A stretch of 64,000 nt of DNA, taken from the NCBI RefSeq assembly GCF_003314435.2, contig NZ_QNVY02000003.1, positions 434,001 to 498,000 of the forward strand. The letters are read 5' to 3'. A program made the translations under genes and the position numbers. The notes beneath the pieces were generated by a model. That model saw only the letters and a program-made list of their open reading frames with translations. It was not told where the DNA came from and made no database searches. Of this stretch, positions 26,058 to 33,921 are shown piece by piece (the first letter of the stretch is position 1; every line of letters starts with the position of its first letter). The stretch is from Flavobacterium petrolei (GTDB taxonomy: Bacteria; Bacteroidota; Bacteroidia; Flavobacteriales; Flavobacteriaceae).

Positions 26058-28223
26058 ATGAAATATTTTTTCGTTTTTGTACTTTTTTTTACTGTAATCT
26101 TGTATTCTCAACCAAGTGAGAAAACAGACAGTACTGCGTATTACAGCAGTTTGAGCAACTCTAATATCCAAAATAACAATTATAAGGACGCATTATTATA
26201 TACCCAAAAAGCGATACTTTTCGCAGAAAAAAATAAAAATATTCAAGATCAGGCAGTTCAGCACTTTAATCTTGGAAAACTGTACCACGATTTAAAAAAA
26301 AATGATGATGCCATTAAATCATTGCGAAAAAGTTCTGATTTATATACAGACTTAAACCCGAGTCACAATGAAGCGGGCACATACTACTACATGGGTTTAT
26401 GTTACATGGCAAAACAAAATTTTGATAGATCCGCAATGTACTTCCATGAGGCCAAAACCATTCAAACTCTATTAAAATTTCCAGATACAGCTGAATTACT
26501 TACCCTGCAAAGAGGAATAATTTATAAATCTAAAAATAAATTAGATTTAGCATTATCGGTTTTTAAGACAATAATTGCAAAGCCTGACAATCCTAATTTA
26601 TCAAATACTAAAGCGGAAGCTTTATATCAAACAGGAAGCATTGAAGCCCTAAAAAATAGGAATAATTTAGCTTTGAACTATCTTAATAAAGCATTAGACC
26701 TAAACAGTAAAGCCGATAATCTGGAACAAAAATCTAATATTTTACTTGCCTTAAGCAACGTTTACGAAAAAATGCTGGATAAGAATAATGCCTATTCCTA
26801 TTTAAAACAACATCTCAATTTAAAAGAACGAATTGCAATTTTAAATAACGAGAGACTAGGCATTGATGATTACACCAAATTCAAAGAATCCGAACGTTTA
26901 AAGGAAATTATACAAACCGATAATCAAAACAAAGAGCAAGAAAAAGCAAGCAAGTTTTCAAAACTGATTAGTATACTTGCTATTGCGTTGATTTCTATTT
27001 TATCACTATTAAGTTTATCTTTATACAAAAATAATATCATCCGTAATCAGTCTAATTTGTTACTGAGAGAAAAAAATAAAGAATTAGAAATTGCAAAAGA
27101 TAAAGCCGAAAAAGCATCTAGAGCAAGATCCGAATTCCTTTCGACAGTTAGTCACGAACTCCGAACGCCACTAAATGCCATCAACGGAATTACTCATTTA
27201 CTACTAGAAGAAAATCCTAAGAAAACCCAAATGGATTATTTGTCTTCGTTAAAATTTTCTGGAGATTATTTGACGAAATTCATCAATGAAATTTTAGAAA
27301 TAAATAAAATTGAGTCTCATAACATCGAAATAGAATATACCAGTTTTAACGTAAAACAGCTTTTGACTGACATTCAAAATTCGTTGAAGGAACTGGCTTT
27401 TGTCAACAACAATAACTTTATACTTGAAATTGACCCTGCGATTCCTGATTACTTAATTGGAGATCCAACTAAACTCTCACAGATCATATTAAATTTGATC
27501 AATAATGCGCTAAAGTTTACTAAAAATGGTAATGTCAGTATCATTGCAAGACTCGAAAATTTAGACCATCCAACGGCGACATTATATTTTGAAGTAACAG
27601 ATACTGGAATCGGAATACCAGAAGACAAATTAATAAGCGTTTTTGACAGTTTTTCTCAAGGATCCATTGAAGTCAATAGAAAATACGGCGGTACGGGTCT
27701 GGGATTAACGATTGTAAAAAAATTAACTCAAATTCTTGGCGGACAAATAGAACTTTCAAGTATCGTGGGCCAAGGCTCCACCTTCTCATTTGCATTAGCG
27801 TTTAAAATTAGCGAACAACTCCTAACGGCAGAACCAACGCCAAAAATTGACTACGATTCTAAGTTATTGAACAAAAAAATACTGTTGGTGGAGGATAACA
27901 AAATCAATCAAATGATTACCAAAAAAATGCTTCTGAATAAACAAATAATTTGTGAGGTTATTGATAATGGTGAAGATGCTATTGATTTAGTACGCAAAAA
28001 TAAATTTGATTTGGTTCTTATGGACGTGCATTTACCCGGCATCAACGGAACTATTGCTACAAAAACGATTCGGAAATTTGATAGTAGCACTCCGATAATT
28101 GCGCTTACCGCAATATCACTGCATGAAAATCGTGAGATGCTATTATCATTTGGCATGAACGATGTAATTACTAAACCGTTCATACCAGAAGAATTTTACA
28201 CTACCATTGCTGAATATATTTAG
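26058..28223 (+). CDS. Hybrid histidine kinase with periplasmic TPR sensor
   Basis: 721 residues. Signal peptide (1-18), a periplasmic TPR region (about 30-265), one membrane helix (about 303-323), a short coiled coil, HisKA with phospho-acceptor His366 in FLSTVSHELRTPLNAI, a HATPase domain (NLINNALKFTKNG, DTGIGI, GGTGLGLTIVKKL) and a C-terminal receiver domain (LLVEDNKINQM) with phospho-acceptor Asp656 in LVLMDVHLPG. The signal probably passes from TPRs across the membrane to an internal receiver; no DNA-binding output domain or separate regulator is encoded alongside, so the downstream partner is unknown. It follows gapA by 14 bp. Confidence 0.94.
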   Translation: MKYFFVFVLFFTVILYSQPSEKTDSTAYYSSLSNSNIQNNNYKDALLYTQKAILFAEKNKNIQDQAVQHFNLGKLYHDLKKNDDAIKSLRKSSDLYTDLNPSHNEAGTYYYMGLCYMAKQNFDRSAMYFHEAKTIQTLLKFPDTAELLTLQRGIIYKSKNKLDLALSVFKTIIAKPDNPNLSNTKAEALYQTGSIEALKNRNNLALNYLNKALDLNSKADNLEQKSNILLALSNVYEKMLDKNNAYSYLKQHLNLKERIAILNNERLGIDDYTKFKESERLKEIIQTDNQNKEQEKASKFSKLISILAIALISILSLLSLSLYKNNIIRNQSNLLLREKNKELEIAKDKAEKASRARSEFLSTVSHELRTPLNAINGITHLLLEENPKKTQMDYLSSLKFSGDYLTKFINEILEINKIESHNIEIEYTSFNVKQLLTDIQNSLKELAFVNNNNFILEIDPAIPDYLIGDPTKLSQIILNLINNALKFTKNGNVSIIARLENLDHPTATLYFEVTDTGIGIPEDKLISVFDSFSQGSIEVNRKYGGTGLGLTIVKKLTQILGGQIELSSIVGQGSTFSFALAFKISEQLLTAEPTPKIDYDSKLLNKKILLVEDNKINQMITKKMLLNKQIICEVIDNGEDAIDLVRKNKFDLVLMDVHLPGINGTIATKTIRKFDSSTPIIALTAISLHENREMLLSFGMNDVITKPFIPEEFYTTIAEYI

Positions 28224-28225
28224 AT

Positions 28226-29038
28226 TTAATAATTCAGAATCAATTCCTTTATTAGGCTTCTCACTTTTGGTTCCGCCTCTTTAGCTGCTTCCAAAACTTC
28301 GTCATGCGAGATTGTTCCAATACTTTCTTCGTTACCCATATCGGTAATTACCGAAATTCCAAAAGTTTCCATATCCATGTGACGCGCTACAATTACTTCG
28401 GGAACGGTTGACATTCCCACACAATCAGCGCCCAGAATTTTTACCATTTTGTATTCAGCCAACGTTTCAAAAGTTGGACCTTGCAAGCCCAAATAAATTC
28501 CTTCATGAACGGTAATGTTTAGTCCTTTGGCTAATTCAGTTGCTTTGGCAATCATATTTCTCGAATATGGTTCGCTCATATTTACAAAGCGTGGTCCAAA
28601 ACGTTCATCATTTTTACCTCGCAAAGGATGCTCAGGCGTCATATTTATATGATCCGTAATCATAACAATAGAACCTACTTTATAACTTGGATTTACACCA
28701 CCTGATGCATTTGAAACTACCAATTTTTCAACACCTAAAAACTTCATAACTCTTACCGGGAAAGTAACTTCTGTCATTGAATAGCCTTCATAAAAATGAA
28801 AACGTCCTTGCATAGCAACAACTTTCTTGTCTCCTATTGTTCCAAAAACCAATGCGCCTTTGTGTCCTTGCACTGTTGATACCGGGAAATTTGGGATTTC
28901 ATTGTACGGCAACGTATATGCTACTTTCATTTCATCCGTAAAACTCCCTAATCCTGAACCTAAGATTACACCGTATTCTGGAGTAAAATCAATTCTTTCC
29001 TTAATATAACTAACTGTTTCTTGAACTTGTTCCCACAT
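28226..29038 (-). CDS. Purine nucleoside phosphorylase (trimeric class)
   Basis: 270 residues. Phosphorolysis of purine nucleosides to base and (deoxy)ribose-1-phosphate in salvage. Motifs: GVILGSGLGSF (phosphate site), MQGRFHFYEGYS, VSNASGGVNPSYKVGS and the GPTFETLAEYKM ... GADCVGMSTVPEVIVARH block of the PNP/MTAP family. The ATG lies 29 bases inside the 3' end of lpxK, so translation is probably coupled. Convergent with the histidine kinase gene, with 2 bp between the stops and no visible terminator. Confidence 0.95.
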   Translation of the reverse strand: MWEQVQETVSYIKERIDFTPEYGVILGSGLGSFTDEMKVAYTLPYNEIPNFPVSTVQGHKGALVFGTIGDKKVVAMQGRFHFYEGYSMTEVTFPVRVMKFLGVEKLVVSNASGGVNPSYKVGSIVMITDHINMTPEHPLRGKNDERFGPRFVNMSEPYSRNMIAKATELAKGLNITVHEGIYLGLQGPTFETLAEYKMVKILGADCVGMSTVPEVIVARHMDMETFGISVITDMGNEESIGTISHDEVLEAAKEAEPKVRSLIKELILNY

Positions 29039-30059
29039 AATCTAAAATTGTTTTATTAAAATTTTCACTCCGTTCCGACGCCTCGGAATCGGGACCCGAA
29101 ACGAAAGAACTTTGTATTGGTAAATAAAAAAGTTGTTCGCTTGGCAAACTTCCTTTTAACCGTACATAATCTTTTTCGGTAGTGATAATAATATTGTTTT
29201 GAGCTAAATTTTTAATTTCTAAAATGTCTTTATCGGTAAAATTATGATGGTCTGGAAAAGACAAACAGACATCATTAGAGTTTTGCAAATAGGAAAAAAA
29301 CGGTTCCGGTTTTGCAATTCCTGCTACCAATACTTTAGCAGCATGTTGAATTTCATCAACCTTTATCTTTCGGTTTTCTCCATAAATACAATCATCGTAT
29401 GCTATAAAAGTAAAGTATAATTCTTGGCTTTTCAAAAGTTTCAGTCTCTTTTTAATGTCATCCTGTTCCTCAAATGAAAGATTAAAAGGACATTTGGTTA
29501 CAATAATCACGTTCGCTCTATTTGCTCCGCTCCTGCTTTCGCGTAAATTTCCGGTTGGCAACATCCAATCATCCGAATACAAATCGCTGTAGGATGTCAA
29601 TAAAATATAAAAACCCGCTTTTACTTTTCGATGTTGAAAAGCATCATCAAGCAAGATAATTTCTGGTTTTTCTGTTTGCGAAAGCAATTGTTCTATCCCG
29701 TTCTTTCTATCGGCATCAACTGCCACTTGTATCGATGGAAATTTTTGAAAAAATTGAAATGGTTCATCACCAATAGTTGCGGCATTTGAATTGGCTTCCG
29801 CCAAAATAAAACCTTTAGACTGTCTTTTATACCCTCTACTTAATGTGGCAATTTTATATTTATCCGAAAGCAACCGAATCAAATATTCGATTTGTGGTGT
29901 TTTTCCGGTTCCACCAACGCTAAGATTCCCGACAGCAATAATAGGCAAAGCAAAAGAGTACGATTTTAAAATACCTTTATCGAAAAGAAAATTACGAATA
30001 CTTGTTATCAAACCATATAATATGGCAAACGGAAACAGTAATTTTCGAAGTAAATTCAT
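29010..30059 (-). CDS. lpxK: Tetraacyldisaccharide 4'-kinase
   Basis: Inner-membrane-associated kinase that phosphorylates the lipid A precursor at the 4' position. 349 residues. N-terminal membrane-associated segment, then the P-loop region VGNLSVGGTGKTPQIEYLI, LSRGYKRQSKGF, GDEPFQFFQKFP, and LLDDAFQHRKVK. The last 29 bases overlap the purine nucleoside phosphorylase start. About 20 residues before the end the gene contains a TTCCGA/TCGGAA hairpin sequence that encodes a Ser/Glu-rich stretch (GPDSEASERSE). Confidence 0.95.
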   Translation of the reverse strand: MNLLRKLLFPFAILYGLITSIRNFLFDKGILKSYSFALPIIAVGNLSVGGTGKTPQIEYLIRLLSDKYKIATLSRGYKRQSKGFILAEANSNAATIGDEPFQFFQKFPSIQVAVDADRKNGIEQLLSQTEKPEIILLDDAFQHRKVKAGFYILLTSYSDLYSDDWMLPTGNLRESRSGANRANVIIVTKCPFNLSFEEQDDIKKRLKLLKSQELYFTFIAYDDCIYGENRKIKVDEIQHAAKVLVAGIAKPEPFFSYLQNSNDVCLSFPDHHNFTDKDILEIKNLAQNNIIITTEKDYVRLKGSLPSEQLFYLPIQSSFVSGPDSEASERSENFNKTILDYVGTSSRNS

Positions 30060-30115
30060 TTTACGAAAGTAGAATAAATTATCTTTGATTTAAAATTTTG
30101 TTTCTTTTGTTTCAT

Positions 30116-30146
30116 GTTTAAAGTTGATCAACATTAAACTTTAAAC
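30116..30146. repeat. GTTTAAAGT / ACTTTAAAC inverted repeat
   Basis: GTTTAAAGT (30116-30124) and ACTTTAAAC (30138-30146) with a 13-base spacer that begins with the palindrome GTTGATCAAC (overlapping the left arm). Another CTTTAAAC follows at 30153. Upstream of the Nif3-like gene. Confidence 0.7.
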
Positions 30147-30171
30147 CTAAGACTTTAAACTAAAAAAAAAC

Positions 30172-31266
30172 ATGAAAATCAAAGAAATAATTTCCGTACT
30201 CGAAGAAATGGCTCCACTCGCTTATGCTGAAGATTTTGACAATGTCGGATTGTTGGTTGGAAACCAAGACGAAGAAGCAACCGGAATATTGGTTTGTCAC
30301 GATGCTTTAGAAAATATAATTGACGAAGCGATTGCGAAAAATTGCAATCTAGTGGTTTGTTTTCATCCCATTTTATTTTCTGGTTTGAAAAAAATTACGG
30401 GAAAAAACTACGTGGAACGAGCCGTCATTAAAGCCATAAAAAATGACATTGCAATTTACGCCGTTCACACCGCTTTGGACAACCATCAGGAAGGCGTGAA
30501 TAAAATATTCAGTGATGCATTGGGATTGATAAATACAAAAATCCTTATTCCGAAGCAAAACTTCATTCGAAAATTAGTGACTTTTACCATTCCTGAAAAT
30601 GCAGAAGAAGTGCGAAATGCACTATTTGATGCTGGCGCGGGAACCATTGGCAATTATGAAAACTGCAGTTTTAATTCGAAAGGAATTGGAACGTACATGG
30701 GAAATGAACACAGCAATCCGCAAATAGGAGAGCGATTTGAGTTTGTGCAAGGGGACGAAATCAAAGTCGAAGTAACTTTCGAAAAACATTTGGAAAACAA
30801 AATCCTGAAAGCCTTATTCAAAAGCCATGCGTACGAAGAAGTGGCTTATGAAATTTATGAGTTGCAAAACCAACATCAAAATATTGGTTTGGGAATGATT
30901 GGCGAATTGAAAAATCCCATGAATGAAAAAGAGTTTTTGCTTTTTGCCAAAGAAAAAATGCAATGTGGCGGAATTCGACATTCGAACTTTATTGGAAAGG
31001 AAATTAAAAAAGTAGCTGTTCTTGGCGGAGCTGGAAGTTTTGCAATAAAAAATGCGATTCAGGCGGGAGCTGATGCTTATTTGACTGCTGATTTGAAATA
31101 TCATCAGTTTTATGAAGCCGAAAACAAGTTGCTTTTGGCCGATATTGGACATTTTGAAAGCGAACGCTATACAAAAAATTATATTGTAGAGTATCTTCGG
31201 AAAAAAATCCTTAATTTTGCAGTTATTTTATCAGAAGAAAATTCAAATCCAGTTAAGTACTTATAG
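30172..31266 (+). CDS. Nif3-like dinuclear metal centre protein (long form)
   Basis: 364 residues. N-terminal and C-terminal Nif3 segments with metal-ligand motifs: DNVGLLVGN, CHDALE, VVCFHPILFSG, YAVHTALDNHQEGVN, and near the end GGAGSFAIKNAIQAGADAYLTADLKYHQF ... LLADIGHFESE. The middle (about 125-225) is the CutA-like insert of long Nif3 proteins. Members form toroidal hexamers with a two-metal site; a GTP cyclohydrolase-like activity has been proposed for some, but the role is unsettled. It is 3 bp before the coiled-coil gene, a neighbour pair conserved across bacteria. Confidence 0.93.
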   Translation: MKIKEIISVLEEMAPLAYAEDFDNVGLLVGNQDEEATGILVCHDALENIIDEAIAKNCNLVVCFHPILFSGLKKITGKNYVERAVIKAIKNDIAIYAVHTALDNHQEGVNKIFSDALGLINTKILIPKQNFIRKLVTFTIPENAEEVRNALFDAGAGTIGNYENCSFNSKGIGTYMGNEHSNPQIGERFEFVQGDEIKVEVTFEKHLENKILKALFKSHAYEEVAYEIYELQNQHQNIGLGMIGELKNPMNEKEFLLFAKEKMQCGGIRHSNFIGKEIKKVAVLGGAGSFAIKNAIQAGADAYLTADLKYHQFYEAENKLLLADIGHFESERYTKNYIVEYLRKKILNFAVILSEENSNPVKYL

Positions 31267-31269
31267 AAT

Positions 31270-32049
31270 ATGGCGAATACGAAAGAATTAAGTGTTGAGG
31301 ACAAGTTAAGAGCAATTTACGATTTACAACTTATTGACTCTAGAATTGACGAAATCAGAAACGTAAGAGGAGAACTTCCTTTAGAAGTAGAAGATTTAGA
31401 AGATGAAGTGGCTGGTTTAAGCACACGTTCAGAAAAATTGAAAGGGGAACTTGAAGTTATCGAGGATCTAATCAAATCAAAAAAGAATGCAATTGATGAG
31501 CACAAAGAAGCTATCAAAAAATATACTAAGCAACAAGAAACTGTTCGTAACAACAGAGAGTTTAATTCGTTGACTAAAGAGATTGAATTTCAAGAATTAG
31601 AAATTCAATTGTCAGAAAAACAAATTAAAGAAATGAAAGCTTCTATCGAACACAAGAAAGAAGTAATTTCAAGTTCTAAAGAAAGATTAGAAGCAAAATC
31701 AAATCACTTAAAGCACAAAAAATCAGAGTTAGACGCTATCATGGCTGAAACTGCTAAAGAAGAAGCATTCTTATCTGAGAAATCAGCAGAATTCCAAGCT
31801 TTAATTGAAGAAAGATTATTGAAAGCTTATACAAGAATCAGAAGTAGCGTTCGTAATGGTTTAGCTGTAGTTTCTATCGAAAGAGGAGCTTCTGCAGGAT
31901 CATTCTTCACTATTCCACCACAGACACAAGTAGAAATTGCTTCTAGAAAGAAAATCATAACTGATGAACACTCTGGAAGAATATTAGTCGACAGTTCATT
32001 AGCCGACGAAGAAAAAGAGAAAATGGAACAATTGTTTTCTAAATTCTAA
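31270..32049 (+). CDS. DUF164-type coiled-coil protein with degenerate zinc ribbon
   Basis: 259 residues. Long coiled coil (about 25-185, rich in Glu/Lys) followed by what should be a C4 zinc ribbon (PF02591 family). The ribbon scaffold is recognisable (GSFFTIPPQTQVEI ... SGRILVD), but all four zinc-binding cysteines are gone: they would align near residues 207, 210, 232 and 235, and the protein has no cysteine at all. The family is often encoded next to Nif3, as here, and probably works with it. The start is 3 bp after the Nif3 stop. A strong terminator follows 8 bp after the stop. Confidence 0.9.
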   Translation: MANTKELSVEDKLRAIYDLQLIDSRIDEIRNVRGELPLEVEDLEDEVAGLSTRSEKLKGELEVIEDLIKSKKNAIDEHKEAIKKYTKQQETVRNNREFNSLTKEIEFQELEIQLSEKQIKEMKASIEHKKEVISSSKERLEAKSNHLKHKKSELDAIMAETAKEEAFLSEKSAEFQALIEERLLKAYTRIRSSVRNGLAVVSIERGASAGSFFTIPPQTQVEIASRKKIITDEHSGRILVDSSLADEEKEKMEQLFSKF

Positions 32050-32057
32050 TTACATTT

Positions 32058-32087
32058 AAGTCCCGATACACATCGGGACTTTTTTTT
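32058..32087 (+). terminator. Terminator directly abutting the next start codon
   Basis: AAGTCCCGAT (32058-32067) and ATCGGGACTT (32072-32081) form a 10-bp stem with an ACAC loop, then a T-run to 32087. The next gene's ATG begins at 32088, immediately after the last T. Confidence 0.92.
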
Positions 32088-32936
32088 ATGAAAAAAACAG
32101 CATTTTTTATATTCACTAAATCTATTGGTTTATACATTAACCTTTTGAGTTTTGTATTTCCAAAAAAAGCATCGCAACTGGCGTATGCTTTTTTTAGTGA
32201 ACCCCGAGAAGGGAAATTATCTAAAGACAAACTTCCGGTAATTCTGCAAGAAGCACAGTCCGAAATGTTCCAACTTCAAGAAGATTCCTTTCACACCTAT
32301 ACTTGGAAAGGAAATGAGACCGTAATACTTTTGGTTCACGGCTGGGAAAGCAATGCTTCTCGCTGGGAAAATTTACTCCCCTATCTAAAAAAATCAGGAA
32401 GCACCATCATTGCCATTGACGGTCCGGCTCACGGGTTATCCAGCGGAAAAGAATTCAATATTCCCCAATACGCTGAATTCATTCATATTACCGTTGAAAA
32501 ATTTAAACCACAATATCTTATCGGTCATTCTATAGGTGGAAAAACGTGTTTGTATTATCAATCCGTTTATCAAAATGATGCTTTAAAAAAAATGGTGATA
32601 TTGGGAGCACCAAGCGATTTCAAAATTATCTTAAACAATTATATTACATTATTAAGCCTGAATAGTAAAATTTCAAAGTCATTGGAGGCGCATTATCTTA
32701 ATAATTTCAAATTGAGCTTGGAACAGTTTTCCGGTAAAATATTTGCTTCAAAATTAAATATAAAAGGATTAATCGCCCATGACATTGACGACACCGTAGT
32801 TTTATTCGAAGAAGGAAAAAAAATTGCAGGAGCTTGGAAAAATGTGGTCTTCATTGAGACTAAAGGCTTAGGTCATAGCATGCACGACGATGAGTTGTAT
32901 AATAAAGTTTCTCGTTTTTTATTTGAAGAAAAATAG
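32088..32936 (+). CDS. Alpha/beta hydrolase
   Basis: 282 residues. A hydrophobic N-terminus (about 5-30), then an alpha/beta-hydrolase fold: oxyanion loop LVHGWESNASRW, nucleophile elbow GHSIGG, Asp in AHDIDDTVV and His in GLGHSMHDDE, forming the expected Ser-Asp-His triad. Substrate unknown; probably an esterase or acyl hydrolase. The ATG touches the T-run of the preceding terminator, so this start has no room for its own promoter or ribosome site; a promoter would have to lie upstream of or inside the hairpin, or translation starts at a later codon. None of the later Met codons fits better. Confidence 0.88.
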   Translation: MKKTAFFIFTKSIGLYINLLSFVFPKKASQLAYAFFSEPREGKLSKDKLPVILQEAQSEMFQLQEDSFHTYTWKGNETVILLVHGWESNASRWENLLPYLKKSGSTIIAIDGPAHGLSSGKEFNIPQYAEFIHITVEKFKPQYLIGHSIGGKTCLYYQSVYQNDALKKMVILGAPSDFKIILNNYITLLSLNSKISKSLEAHYLNNFKLSLEQFSGKIFASKLNIKGLIAHDIDDTVVLFEEGKKIAGAWKNVVFIETKGLGHSMHDDELYNKVSRFLFEEK

Positions 32937-33055
32937 ACTTCTTAGATGATATGAACTTCTGTATTAAATCTAATAAGACTAAATACAATCCATCAAACTT
33001 ACCTTTCTAACAATCCAAAAATTTAAGAAGTCTAAAATCTAACAAACAAATTCAT

Positions 33056-33063
33056 TACTTTTG
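33056..33063 (+). promoter_or_regulatory. Candidate -7 box for rluF
   Basis: TACTTTTG, a TAnnTTTG match, ends only 5 bases before the ATG at 33068, so the transcript would begin at or very near the start codon. Confidence 0.55.
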
Positions 33064-33067
33064 CAGT

Positions 33068-33880
33068 ATGGAAGAAAATTTAAAACGCCTCAATAAATTC
33101 ATAGGAGAAACTGGTTATTGTTCCCGCCGCGAAGCAGATAAAATCATTGAAGAAGGTCGTGTGACCATCAATGGAGTCGTTCCGGAATTGGGCACAAAAG
33201 TTTCACCGAATGACGAAGTGCGTATTGACGGTAAACTAATCCGTGAGCAAAATGAGAAACCTGTTTATCTTGCTTTCTATAAACCCGTAGGAATCGAATG
33301 TACGACTAACCTTGATGTTCGCAATAATATTGTTGATTATATCAATTATCCGAAACGCATTTTCCCTATCGGACGATTGGACAAAGCCAGTGAAGGATTG
33401 ATTTTTATGACCAATGACGGTGATATCGTTAATAAAATATTAAGAGCCCGAAACAATCACGAAAAAGAATATACGGTAACCGTAAACAAACCTATAACCG
33501 ATCGTTTTATCGAAAGAATGGGCAATGGAGTACCAATTTTAGACACTGTGACTCGAAAATGTAAGGTAGAACAAATTAGCAAATTCACTTTCAAAATTAT
33601 CTTGACACAAGGTTTAAACCGTCAGATCCGTAGAATGACCGAATATTTAGGCTATGATGTAACGGCGCTTAAACGCATCCGAATTATCAATATTTCACTT
33701 GATGTCCCTGTAGGTCGTTACCGTGATTTGACTGATGCAGAAATTAAAGAATTAAACGAATTGATTGAACCTTCGAGCAAAACAGAAGAAGCTAGTTTAC
33801 CCAAAACCGAAGCGCCAAAAAGAAGAACTGAATTCATCAAAAGAGATGATCCCAGATTTAAAGGACGAGGCGATTATTAA
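33068..33880 (+). CDS. rluF: 23S rRNA pseudouridine synthase RluF-like
   Basis: 270 residues. S4 RNA-binding domain at the N-terminus (RLNKFIGETGYCSRREADKIIEEGRVTING), then the RsuA-family catalytic domain with catalytic Asp in FPIGRLDKASEGLIFMTNDGD and the KCKVEQ and GLNRQIRRM motifs. The NNIVDYINYPKRIFPIGRLDK and VPVGRYRDLTD stretches are closest to RluF, which isomerises U2604 of 23S rRNA. A basic C-terminal tail (about 240-270) is extra. The promoter-like box is almost at the start codon. Confidence 0.92.
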   Translation: MEENLKRLNKFIGETGYCSRREADKIIEEGRVTINGVVPELGTKVSPNDEVRIDGKLIREQNEKPVYLAFYKPVGIECTTNLDVRNNIVDYINYPKRIFPIGRLDKASEGLIFMTNDGDIVNKILRARNNHEKEYTVTVNKPITDRFIERMGNGVPILDTVTRKCKVEQISKFTFKIILTQGLNRQIRRMTEYLGYDVTALKRIRIINISLDVPVGRYRDLTDAEIKELNELIEPSSKTEEASLPKTEAPKRRTEFIKRDDPRFKGRGDY

Positions 33881-33887
33881 AAATATT

Positions 33888-33917
33888 AAAATCCCATTCA
33901 TTCCTGAATGGGATTTT
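33888..33917. terminator. Bidirectional terminator between rluF and the DUF4153-like gene
   Basis: AAAATCCCATTCA (33888-33900) and TGAATGGGATTTT (33905-33917), perfect 13-bp stem with TTCC loop. Serves both converging genes. Confidence 0.92.
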
Positions 33918-33921
33918 GCTT

